From Paralithodes platypus (taxonomy: Eukaryota > Arthropoda > Malacostraca > Decapoda > Lithodidae), in the NCBI GenBank assembly GCA_032716605.1, contig CM064506.1:19702600-19766599 (forward strand): DNA of 64,000 nucleotides, written 5' to 3'. Shown here in pieces: positions 22,772 to 31,874 of the stretch. Each line of letters begins with the position of its first letter. Positions within the stretch are counted from its first letter, which is position 1. The notes under the pieces are model-generated. The model ran no database searches. It was not told the origin of the DNA and saw only the letters and a program-made list of their open reading frames with translations. Made by a program: the position numbers and the translations under genes.

Positions 22772-22799
22772 GGGAGCTTTCTGGACCCTCTTTTGTAAT

Positions 22800-22989
22800 T
22801 ATGTAATTATATAATTTTTATATTTAGACAATTTTGTGCAGCTTAGGTAGGATCTGTGGTAATAAAAACAGGTTAAGTGAGAGAATTCCAAGTCTGTTAA
22901 TTGCTGGAGGCCCTTTTTAAACTGAATACAATCGTTTAATAGTAGCCAGAATACAATGAAGAAAACGTTGCAGGTACATAAGGGGTTAA
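22800..22989. mobile_element. Type B MITE, left end degraded
   Basis: Internal landmarks TTTAGACAATTTTGTGCAGC, GGATCTGTGGTAAT and AATCGTTTAATAGTAGCCAG lead to a right end AGGTACATAAGGGGTTAA closing at 22989. The left terminus is not recognisable. Confidence 0.65.
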
Positions 22990-23022
22990 TAATTCACATT
23001 TGGGAGGTTCGTTTTGTTGTTG

Positions 23023-24012
23023 AAGGGTTTATATTAGACCATGATGTGTATGTTGAAGTGTACTGTACATCTATCTATCTATCTATTGTTGTTGAAGGGT
23101 TTATATTAGTCCATGATGTGTATGTTGAAGTGTACTGTACATCTATCTATCTATCTATTGTTGTTGAAGGGTTTATATTAGTCCATGATGTGTATGTTGA
23201 AGTGTACTGTACATCTATCTATCTATCTATTGTTGTTGAAGGGTTTATATTAGTCCATGATGTGTGTGTTGAAGTGTACCGTACATCTATCTATTCTTGT
23301 TGTTGAAGGGTTTATATTAGTCCATGATGTGTATGTTGAAGTGTACTGTACATCTATCTATCTATCTATTGTTGTTGAAGGGTTTATATTAGTCCATGAT
23401 GTGTGTGTTGAAGTGTACCGTACATATCTATCTATCTATTGTTGTTGAAGGGTTTATATTAGTCCATGATGTGTATGTTGAAGTGTACTGTACATCTATC
23501 TATCTAGCTCTTGTTGTTGAAGGGTTTATATTAGTCCATGATGTGTATGTTGAAGTGTACTGTACATCTATCTATCTATCTATTGTTGTTGAAGGGTTTA
23601 TATTAGTCCATGATGTGTATGTTGAAGTGTACTGTACATCTATCTATCTATCTATTGTTGTTGAAGGGTTTATATTAGTCCATGATGTGTATGTTGAAGT
23701 GTACTGTACATCTATCTATCTATCTATCTTGTTGAAGGGTTTATATTAGTCCATGATGTGTATGTTGAAGTGTACTGTACATCTATCTATCTATCTATTG
23801 TTGTTGAAGGGTTTATATTAGTCCATGATGTGTATGTTGAAGTGTACTGTACATCTATCTATCTATCTATTGTTGTTGAAGGGTTTATATTAGTCCATGA
23901 TGTGTATGTTGAAGTGTACTGTACATCTATCTATCTATCTATTGTTGTTGAAGGGTTTATATTAGTCCATGATGTGTATGTTGAAGTGTACTGTACATCT
24001 ATCTATCTATTG
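23023..24012. repeat. 72-bp minisatellite with (TATC)n, about 13 copies
   Basis: Units of 72 bp: GAAGGGTTTATATTAGTCCA, then TGATGTGTATGTTGAAGTGT, then ACTGTACATC and a (TATC)3-4 run and TTGTTGTT. Because 72 is a multiple of three, repeated peptide frames appear open; I see no sign of translation. Unit length varies only in the TATC part. Confidence 0.95.
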
Positions 24013-24248
24013 CCGGACGCCTTACTCCTCTTACGAGGGTGACCATACACAGAATGCCCCCAAGTGGACCTATTCCCTGTGAGAGGGACAACCCGAGCCA
24101 GTTTAGTGAAGGACTTACAGGATTGACCACTCAATTTAGGATCCGTCCAACTCCGAGGCCCTCTGTGTTTCTTGTTAGCAATATTTTTCTACAGTGGTGT
24201 TCGGCTAATCCATCCACTAACCTGCCTTACCCTTAGGTAAGCAGTACG

Positions 24249-24382
24249 GATTTGTATCAGGCTTACTCCCCTAGACAGGTTGCCAACCAAGGCTGACGAG
24301 TCCCATCCACCCGGATTTGTATAAGGTTGTCTCCCCTAGATGAGTTGCCGACCAAGGCTAACGAATCCCATCCACCCGGATA
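24249..24382. repeat. ~69-bp tandem duplication
   Basis: Two diverged copies of a block with CGGATTTGTAT, TCCCCTAGA, GTTGCC and ACCAAGGCT. The flanking 24013-24248 and 24383-24675 hold nothing I recognise, apart from a short direct repeat with GTGTGTCTGGCACGTATCTG at 24422 and 24466. Confidence 0.75.
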
Positions 24383-24675
24383 TACATACCTGTACTAAAT
24401 AGTATTGATAACTCCCCTGTGCGTGTGTCTGGCACGTATCTGGCTCTGTGTCTGCTGTATGTGCGTGTGTCTGGCACGTATCTGGCTGTGTGTCTGCTGT
24501 ATGTTGCTGTCATTTCAATCATTCAAAGGCTGAACTCTGCCGCATCCAAGTTATATATTTGTGTATGTTTTTTGTCTTTGTTGGGCTTGGATTTGACATG
24601 AATACATCAGAAAGCGTTAAATAAGTAACTAGTTGAGTTTCATGACTCCATGCTCATGACGTGCGTTATAATGTA

Positions 24676-24896
24676 AAACCCCATTAGTTTAGAGATTATA
24701 AGACATTTTCCACATTACTTTGGCAATTTTAAGACTGTTCGTGTAATGTAGGTGTCAATGTTTTCCTGGCGAGCGATAGCGAGCCTGCAATTTAGGAAGA
24801 ACCGGCCTTCGTCCGGGACATTTCTGTACCGAAAAATGCAAAAAAATAATTAATTAATAAATAAATAAAAAATAAATAAGAAACCCCCATTAATTA
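24676..24896 (+). mobile_element. Type A element fragment
   Basis: AACCCCATTAGTTT, TTTTAAGACTGTTCGTGTAA, CCTGGCGAGCGATAGCGAGC, a diverged hairpin (GGCCTTCGTCC) and a right end ACCCCCATTAATTAA that overlaps the next element. The part between the hairpin and the right end is shortened. Confidence 0.65.
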
Positions 24897-25054
24897 ACCC
24901 TATCTAATCCGACGGTGTTGTTCGGGCTGCCCTGATTAATTTGTCGATTTTAAGACGTTTCGCCTCATTCAGTTATCGAAATTTTTATAATAAAATCGTC
25001 TAAATGTTGCTGAAATCAAATATAAAATACGTCTCCGGTACAGAAGGGGTTAAT
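24893..25054. mobile_element. Chimeric TTAA element (type B ends, type A middle)
   Basis: The left end TTAACCCTATCTAATCCGACGG is diverged; the right end CTCCGGTACAGAAGGGGTTAA is type B. The interior contains the type A phrase TTGTCGATTTTAAGACGTTTCGCC. It looks like a recombinant or a doubly nested remnant. Confidence 0.55.
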
Positions 25055-25071
25055 TTAATTTGGGGTGATAT

Positions 25072-25279
25072 TGGTGTTAAGGGGGGATGGGCGTAATTAT
25101 TGGTGTTAAGGGGGGATAGGCGTAATTATTGGTGTTAAGGGGGGATGAGCGTACTTATTGGTGTTAAGGGGGGATGGGCGTAATTATTGGTGTTAAGGGG
25201 GGATGGGCGTAATTATTGGTGTTAAGGGGGGATGGGCGTAATTATTGGTGTTAAGGGGGGATGGGCGTAATTATTGGTG
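25072..25279. repeat. 29-bp tandem repeat of a type A terminus
   Basis: About seven units of 29 bp containing TTAAGGGGGGATGGGCGTAA and TTATTGGTG. The last unit merges into the left end of the type A element at 25280, so the array is an amplified transposon end. Confidence 0.9.
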
Positions 25280-25649
25280 TTAAGGGGGGATGGCCGTAAT
25301 TATTGGCTCATTTATGTATCTATTTATTATTTTTCTAGTTTCCTCCCTTGACCTCCATCAAGCTTAAAAAACACGTCCCAAGACCCTCCTTCAAGATAAA
25401 TTTTTACATTTATCGATAGATAAATGTACCGGCCGAAGGCCGGTTCCTCTTAAATTACAGGCTCGCTATCGCTCGCCAGGAAAAAAATCGACACCTAAAT
25501 TACATGAAAAGTCTTAATATTGACAAATAAATTGGGCGAAAGGTCTTAAAATCGCCAAACTAATAGGCCGAACGTCTTAACATCTGAAAATTAACGGGGC
25601 TAAACATGAGGAAGAAGGGGGACCAGAAAAACGACCCATCTCCCTTTAA
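25280..25649 (-). mobile_element. TTAA-flanked MITE, type A, reverse
   Basis: TTAA at 25280-25283 and 25646-25649, ends TTAAGGGGGGATGG and CCCATCTCCCTTTAA. Reverse-order landmarks: CTCCATCAAGCTTAAA, CTCCTTCAAGATAAATTT, GGCCGAAGGCC, GGCTCGCTATCGCTCGCC, AACATGAGGAAGAAGGGGGA. Confidence 0.8.
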
Positions 25650-25796
25650 TATAGTGAGTAGGCCTACCTGTAATTGTATTGTATAGTGAGTAGGCCTACC
25701 TGTAATTGTATTCAGTTTAATATAGTGAGTAGGCCTACCTGTAATTGTATTCAGTTTAATATAGTGAGTAGGCCTACCTGTAATTGTATTCAGTTT
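25650..25796. repeat. 39-bp tandem repeat, four copies
   Basis: Unit TATAGTGAGTAGGCCTACCT plus GTAATTGTATTCAGTTTAA; the first copy lacks the last 8 bases. It directly follows the TTAA of the preceding element. A similar TAGAGTGAGTAGCTTACCTG follows the TTAA at 26493. Confidence 0.9.
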
Positions 25797-25937
25797 TAGG
25801 AAGGACCTCAAGCATTAATAAGGCTTCTAACTCAACTAACCATTTTCAGTACCACAGATCCTTTTTAAGCTGCATACTATCGTCTAAATATAGCTAGAAT
25901 GAAATATAACACACGTCGCTGGTACTCAAAGGGTTAA
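25797..25937. mobile_element. Type B MITE, right half
   Basis: AGGAAGGACCTCAAGC, ACCACAGATCCTTTTTAAGC, ATCGTCTAAATATAGCTAG and a right end GGTACTCAAAGGGTTAA. Its TTAA (25934-25937) is also the left TTAA of the next element. Confidence 0.65.
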
Positions 25938-26138
25938 CCCCTTCAGCACGATGACGCAATTTTACCTTTGATTCTGGCTAAAACTCGACGATTTTATGCA
26001 GCTTAGGAAGGACCTATGCTATTCAGAATGTTTATTAAGATCGTAATTACTCCTCAGAGGTAAATTATAAGGTAAAGGATCTCGTCTATTGGTAATAAGC
26101 ATATGATAAAAATTACGTCATCGTGTTGAAGGGGTTAA
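25934..26138. mobile_element. TTAA-flanked MITE, type B (CAGCACGATGACG subtype)
   Basis: Left end TTAACCCCTTCAGCACGATG and right end CATCGTGTTGAAGGGGTTAA are inverted copies with few mismatches. The interior has GATTCTGGCTAAAACTCGAC and GATCTCGTCTATTGGTAATA. Confidence 0.8.
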
Positions 26139-26496
26139 GGGGGTAGTACTTGCTTTTTTCTGGATCCCCTTCTCCCTCATGTTTAGCATATTAGTTTTGA
26201 GGTTTTAAGACGTTCGTTCGGGGATTTTTTCGACCTTTCGCCTCATTTTTGTATCAATATTATGACCTTTCCTGCCCTTTAGGTGTCGGTTATTTCCTGG
26301 CGAGCGATAGCGAGCCTCTAATTTTAGAAGGAACCGGCCTTTGGCCGGGACAGTTTTCTACCGAAAAATGTACAAATTTATCTTGAATGGGGGTCTAGGG
26401 GGTGTTTTTCTAAGCTTGATGGAGGTCTAGCAAGGAAACTCAAAAATAAATTTATACATAAATACATAGACCAAAAGCCAAGCAATACCGCCTTAA
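26135..26496 (+). mobile_element. TTAA-flanked MITE, type A, full copy
   Basis: Starts at the TTAA shared with the element on its left (26135-26138): TTAAGGGGGTAGTACTTGC. It ends GCCAAGCAATACCGCCTTAA at 26496. All type A landmarks are present in order, including GGCGAGCGATAGCGAGCC and the GGCCTTTGGCC hairpin. Confidence 0.85.
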
Positions 26497-27570
26497 TAGA
26501 GTGAGTAGCTTACCTGTAAGGTGATCGGGTGAGCATGGCAGATCCCGGGACACACAGGTTTGACAGCGGTGATGTTGGTGGTGATGGTGTGTGGTAGTGG
26601 TGATCTGGCTCCCCCTCCACCTCTGCCGACGGACCGCCAAGTTCAACAGGTGGCCGACCCTCCCCACCTCCTGTACCTCTAGGGGGGCCGACAAACCAAC
26701 ACGTGGGCTGGATTTAGGGGGACTTGGGCGCGAGTTTCCCACGATCGGCAGGTGGATCACTGTAGACGAGTGCCGGAAGTCGCGGGAAGATGGGCGGCCG
26801 GAGGGAAAGTCGATAGCTGGACGACGACGAGAACGATGTGCTTTATCCCACCAACTAAATACCGGTACCTCACTTCTTACCCTTCGGCTGCTGTTTGTGG
26901 AATGGTCAGCCAATAATTCATGCACCTGTTACCATCTGCTACACTACTATGGGTGTCAATGATACAGTAGCAGTCTGTAGTACGAGCTATGGAATGACCT
27001 ACTTTTAAGTTAAATCAAGAGGTCTTCGGCGGCTCTACACTAAATGCTAGGGGCGTCTCAACTCACGAATCGCTACGGGGCTCGCCGATCACGAGGGCGA
27101 TTCCAGGGCAACTCTCGCATGAAGACCAGCAGGGGGTGAACCAAACGATCCAGGAGGCCGATGGGAGGGAACGAAAAAACAGGATGAGTCAGCCAGGTGG
27201 TGCGGACGGACGCTAGAGTGATACAGAGATTACAGACTCGCACCAACAACCAGCCACCAACGACGCTCGCCAGCTTCCCTTCCCGTTCCGCTTTTAACCT
27301 CCCGATAATACGAAACAAAGCACAAATTCACACACTAGGATCGGTAGTAGGATGGCTATATGGGTTGTGGACTGTGTGACGATTAGCGATGAGGGGCTAT
27401 TGCGTTTAGGTTGTATTTGTGAATGGGCCGCGAGTGATAGAAGGTGCTGGGGACTAAACTCTACGGCAATGTAACCACGACTGACGCTTCTCTCACTGGC
27501 GATGCTGGGGTCTGATTGGGGGGGGGGGGGGTTCTGGGTTAGTTGCGCGCTTTTCCTGCCGTTCATACCG
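26497..27570. other. GC-richer non-repetitive block, unidentified
   Basis: This kilobase is unlike its surroundings: CpG-containing, mostly free of simple repeats, with overlapping frames of 120-157 codons on both strands (for example 26452-26925 minus and 26591-26962 plus) that match nothing I recognise. It could be a 5' exon and promoter region of a host gene or an eroded element. Nothing in the sequence decides this. Confidence 0.35.
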
Positions 27571-27704
27571 CTCTCTCTCTCTCATTTTGCTATTACTTTC
27601 CACTTCTAATTAAATTGCCCTTTTCCGTTAGTACTTGTCATCATTGTTGTTGTTTGCTACTGCCTACTACCCAATCAAGACATTTCACATATATTTACAA
27701 CCTC

Positions 27705-27985
27705 ATAACCTACCTACCTACCTACCTACCTCCCTTCCTTAGATCCTATCTACCTTCCTAACTACCTACCTACCTGCCTTCCTACCTAAATATCTACCTT
27801 CCTACCTCCCTAACTACCTACCTTCCTGCCTACCTACCTCCCTATCTACCTCCCTATCTACCTACCCACCTACCTGCCTCCCTAACTACCTACCTGCCTT
27901 CCTAACTACCTACCTATCTACCTCCCTACCTACTTACCTTCCTACCTGCGTTCTTACCTACCTACCTACCTACCTACCTGTATTA
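27705..27985. repeat. (CCTA)n degenerate microsatellite
   Basis: Tetranucleotide CCTA runs with CCTT, CCTC and CCTG variants over about 280 bp. Confidence 0.95.
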
Positions 27986-28023
27986 TATGCTAGTTAATCA
28001 GACAGCAAATTCCTTATTTTATT

Positions 28024-28237
28024 GACCCATTCTGTACCGGCGACGTATTTTTATATTTGATTTCAGCTACATTTAGGTGATTATATTGAGCTTAGGAAGG
28101 ATGTATGGTATCTGAAAGGATGAATATATATAGTCTGTAGCCTTTTCATTGGTAGACGTCTTTCCTAAGCTGTATAAAATCGTCTAATAGTTGCCAGAGT
28201 ATGATGAAAAGGACGTCACCGGTACTGTCTATATTAA
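28024..28237. mobile_element. Type B MITE, diverged
   Basis: Left end GACCCATTCTGTACCGGCG (TTAA lost) and right part TCGTCTAATAGTTGCCAG with GACGTCACCGGTACTG, ending near the TTAA at 28234. The two inverted arms are still visible. Confidence 0.6.
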
Positions 28238-28527
28238 AGGGGGATGGGCGTATTTATTGGCTCATTTATGTATATTTGCTGTATTTGTATTAGTTAATTC
28301 CTTAGACCTTCATCAAGATTTAACCCCCCCCCCCAGACCCTCCTTCAAGATAATTTGTAATTTTTTTGATAGAAAAGTGTCCCGGTCCGGCAGAAGGCCG
28401 GTTTCTCATAAATTACAGGCCCGCTATCGCTTGCCAGAAAAAGATTGACACCTAAATGACACGAAGTCATAATATTGAAAAAAAAAAAAAAAACACATGG
28501 GCCGAATGGTCTTAAAATCGCCAAACT
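28234..28527 (-). mobile_element. Type A MITE, left piece, interrupted by LTR element
   Basis: Starts TTAAAGGGGGATGGGCGTAT and follows the reverse type A order (CTTCATCAAGATT, GGCAGAAGGCCGG, GCCCGCTATCGCTTGCC) up to CTTAAAATCGCCAAACT, where the LTR element begins. The remainder is at 34942-35034. In the uninterrupted copy at 25280-25649 the corresponding sequence is continuous. Confidence 0.8.
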
Positions 28528-28976
28528 TGTAATGCCCTCGAAAATGTCCCGCACCCACAATAATACTAACCCGAGTTGACGTCAGGTATAGCGTAAAATA
28601 GTCGTAGATGGTAAGTCCAATAAACTCGTCTCGAGAGACTATCACCGTGGTTCGAAAATAGTCGTAGATGGTAAGTCCAATAAACTCATCTCGAGAGACC
28701 ATCACCGTGGTTCTTAAAAATCAGACTAAGGTTGCTATACTTTTGTACGTCCGTGGTAGTACAGTGGGTTAGCGCGCGGGCCTGGTGGTGATGGTGGTGC
28801 GTCACTAACCAGGGTTCGAACCCCACCCAAGGCATCTCAAAACCTGTGGGTTTTTAGGGGGGTTAAATTCCCTTCAGAGGTTTGTACCCCGCGCCAGGTA
28901 CCAGGAAAGGTTGATCCTAAAGGTAGCCTGGGGATAATTCCCATTCCTATTTAACCTGGAAAAACCTAGCATTTCA
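28528..28976 (+). repeat. Left LTR (449 bp)
   Basis: TGTAATGCCC at the start and GCATTTCA at the end give short inverted termini. Inside is a tandem pair of about 61 bp with GTCGTAGATGGTAAGTCC and TCTCGAGAGA palindromes. It also holds a tRNA-like segment (28746-28832) with TAGTACAGTGG, fitting the pol III A-box consensus, and GGTTCGAACCCC, close to the B box. It matches the reassembled right LTR at all but about four positions by eye. Confidence 0.85.
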
Positions 28977-28994
28977 TTGGTGGCAGCGGTGGGA

Positions 28995-30089
28995 TCATGG
29001 TTGTGTCCCTCGGTCGGCACGCGTGACGGGGGGATTAACGGCGCGTGCGGGCGGTTCAGAAGGGTGCGAGGTGAGCGAGTTAGAAAATGGGATTTGCTGG
29101 GGGGACTGCGGAGGGTTGGTGGGGAAAAAGTTAGGTGTAGAACATGGGTTATCGGTGTAGGACTGGTGTATTGATTTGGGGTTGTTAACATTTCTGGGGG
29201 CATGGGGGAAACATTGTTGGGTACATCGGTCGGCATTTTCTCTGGAAACATGTGTACATAAACATTGGATAGAATTATGGTTACATATATCAGAGTCTGT
29301 CCTGAAAACATGGGAGGCTTTATTCTGGACAGAGTTACGAGAATTGAGGGGATTACCGAGAGGGAGTTGCTTGGACTTGTCTTCTTTCGTTTGTTGAGGC
29401 ATTTTTTTACTGAATTGAGTGAGGTTTTGAGAGATCTCGGGGCAAGGGGAGGTTTTAGGAGTCACCTTAGTGCTAGCTGCAACTTGGTAACCCTGAATCA
29501 GGGTTTGTTGAGGGGGAGGTTGGTTTTTCTTTTTGGGAATGGGTTTCTGCGTGATTGGTTTGTCAGAGGCTTTGGGCTGGAATTTGTTTTTGAATGAGAT
29601 CAGCCTTTGGCCGCAGTCAATCTGGGCCTGGAGTATTTGAAGGAGGTCAAGTCCAAGGAAACCATCATAATGTTTACAGTTGGAGGAAAATACTGTAAAT
29701 GTGTGATAACAACGAGCATGGGGGCCTGGAGTGGTTACTGATAGGGGTAAAGTGTCTCCTAGGAGATTTAAGTAAGTATCAGCAGCTGAGATGAGTTCTG
29801 TTTTGGTGTTTAACAAAGGGCCAAATCGTCGGGGATGTTTTTCATAGTAAGATTTGAACAAACATGACTTGGCAGCTCCCGTGTCGATTAGCAAGCGGAC
29901 AGGAATGTCCTTGATTTTGGCCATGTAATAAATGGGGGCAGTGCGACTAGTTATGGCGTCCCCCGCCGAGCCCATCGTGGGCGGGGGATACTTTAAAAAT
30001 CCTGGGGGTCGGTATCTACCTCTTCCAGGGTTTCCTCGGTATCGTCTGAGGTCATGGTATGGGGGGCAATTTCTTCCTATTGTCCCCAC
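28995..30089 (-). pseudogene. Retropepsin-containing gag-pol fragment
   Basis: An open frame of 364 codons on the minus strand. Residues 66-72 read L-L-I-D-T-G-A, the catalytic motif of retroviral-type aspartic proteases, and about residue 142 onward reads F-L-G-L-D-L-L, the second conserved block before the protease ends. The N-terminal 50 residues are basic and proline-rich, like a gag tail; the C-terminal 170 residues are Ser/Pro/Asn-rich with no domain I know. It lies antisense to the LTR orientation judged by the primer-binding site, and its stop falls next to that site. It is a broken internal piece, not a complete polyprotein, and belongs to the retrotransposon. Confidence 0.7.
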
Positions 30090-30201
30090 TCCTCTTCATT
30101 TACAGAAATGCGAGAAGTAGAGGGGCGAGGTTTGGCAGAGTCACGAATTTGGTGGAGGGCACACTGAGCATTACAGGCAGGGAAATCATAGGGGTTGATA
30201 A

Positions 30202-30594
30202 TGAAATGCTAGGTTTTTCCAGGTTAAATAGGAATGGGAATTATCCCCAGGCTACCTTTAGGATCAACCTTTCCTGGTACCTGGCACGGGGTACGAACCT
30301 CTGAAGGGAATTTAACCCTCCTAAAAACCCACAGGTTTTGAGATGCCTTGGGTGGGGTTCGAACCCTGGTTATTGACGCACCACCATCACCACCAGGCCC
30401 GCGCGCTAACCCACTGTACTACCACGGACGTACAAAAGTATAGCAACCTTAGTCCGATTTTTAAGAACCACGGTGATGGTCTCTCGAGAACCACGGTGAT
30501 AGTCTCTCGAGACGAGTTTATTGGACTTACCATCTACGACTATTTTACGCTATACCTGACGTCAACTCGGGTTAGTATTATTGTGGGTGCTTGT
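30202..30594 (-). repeat. Inverted partial LTR copy
   Basis: Begins TGAAATGCTAGG, the reverse complement of the LTR end, and follows the LTR in reverse. The 61-bp tandem pair is collapsed to about one and a half copies. It stops at GTATTATTGTGGGTGC, short of the LTR start. Confidence 0.8.
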
Positions 30595-30914
30595 ACGTCC
30601 GTGGTAGTACAGTGGGTTAGCGCGCGGGCCTGGTGGTGATGGTGGTGCGTCACTAACCAGGCCCGCGCGCTAACCCACTGTACTACCACGGACGTACAAA
30701 AGTATAGCAACCTTAGTCCGATTTTTAAGAACCACGGTGATGGTCTCTCGAGATGAGTTTATTGGACTTACCATCTACGACTATTTTCGAACCACGGTGA
30801 TAGTCTCTCGAGACGAGTTTATTGGACTTACCATCTACGACTATTTTACGCTATACCTGACGTCAACTCGGGTTAGTATTATTGTGGGTGCGGGACATTT
30901 TCGAGGGCATTACA
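30594..30914 (-). repeat. LTR hairpin plus inverted partial LTR
   Basis: 30594-30659 is a forward LTR piece (TTGTACGTCCGTGGTAGT to CACTAACCA) that folds directly onto the reverse piece starting at GGCCCGCGCGCTAACCC, giving a palindrome of over 60 bp per arm. The reverse copy then runs to the LTR start GGGCATTACA at 30914, followed by CCACATTCC, the complement of the sequence preceding the right LTR. Confidence 0.75.
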
Positions 30915-30929
30915 CCACATTCCTTTTTA

Positions 30930-31296
30930 GGTAAGTCCAATAAACTCGTCTCGAGAGACTATCACCGTGGTTCGAAAATAGTCGTAGATGGTAAGTCCAA
31001 TAAACTCATCTCGAGAGACCATCACCGTGGTTCTTAAAACTCGGACTAAGGTTGCTATACTTTTGTACGTCCGTGGTAGTACAGTGGATTAGCGCGCGGG
31101 CCTGGTGGTGATGGTGGTGCGTCACTAACCAGGGTTCGAACCCCACCCAAGGCATCTCAAAACCTGTGGGTTTTTAGGGGGGTTAAATTCCCTTCAGAGG
31201 TTCGTACCCCGCGCCAGGTACCAGGAAAGGTTGATCCTAAAGGTAGCCTGGGGATAATTCCCATTCCTATTTAACCTGGAAAAACCTAGCATTTCA
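30930..31296 (+). repeat. Forward partial LTR copy with primer-binding region
   Basis: Enters the LTR at GTAAGTCCAATAAACTCG, lacks the first ~85 bp, and continues to GCATTTCA at 31296. It is followed by TTGGTGGCAGC as after the left LTR. 31297-31447 is unique internal sequence ending in a purine-rich tract. Confidence 0.8.
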
Positions 31297-31447
31297 TTGG
31301 TGGCAGCTAGGGAACGTGACCAGGTAGCTACGTGGAGCACCCGTCACGCGAACCCTATACCCAGAATTGAGATGGCTAAGGTAAAAAGGCTACGATACCC
31401 TACGACCTTACGAGGCTAGGGACTAGCCTAACTAAATAGGAATGTGG

Positions 31448-31874
31448 TGTAATGCCCTCGAAAATGTCCCGCACCCACAATAATACTAACCCGAGTTGAC
31501 GTCAGGTATAGCGTAAAATAGTCGTAGATGGTAAGTCCAATAAACTCGTCTCGAGAGACTATCACCGTGGTTCGAAAATAGTCGTAGATGGTAAGTCAAA
31601 TAAACTCATCTCGAGAGACCATCACCGTGGTTCTTAAAAATCGGACTAAGGTTGCTATACTTTTGTACGTCCGTGGTAGTACAGTGGGTTAGCGCGCGGG
31701 CCTGGTGGTGATGGTGGTGCGTCACTAACCAGGGTTCGAACCCCACCCAAGGCATCTCAAAACCTGTGGATTTTTAGGGGGGTTAAATTCCCTTCAGAGG
31801 TTCGTACCCCGCGCCAGGTACCAGGAAAGGTTGATCCTAAAGGTAGCCTGGGGATAATTCCCATTCCTATTTAA
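31448..31874 (+). repeat. Right LTR, first part (427 bp)
   Basis: Begins TGTAATGCCC and matches the left LTR to CCATTCCTATTTAA, where a 3.0-kb insertion starts. The last 22 bp lie at 34920-34941; 427 + 22 = 449 bp, the same length as the left LTR. Confidence 0.85.

Noticed and set aside
22956..24042. Repeated-peptide frames over the 72-bp array
   Set aside because: Minisatellite with a period divisible by three; no start context, splice sites or domain.
28995..30089. Integrated virus
   Set aside because: Only a retropepsin fragment between LTRs is present, with no envelope or polymerase; an LTR retrotransposon explains it.
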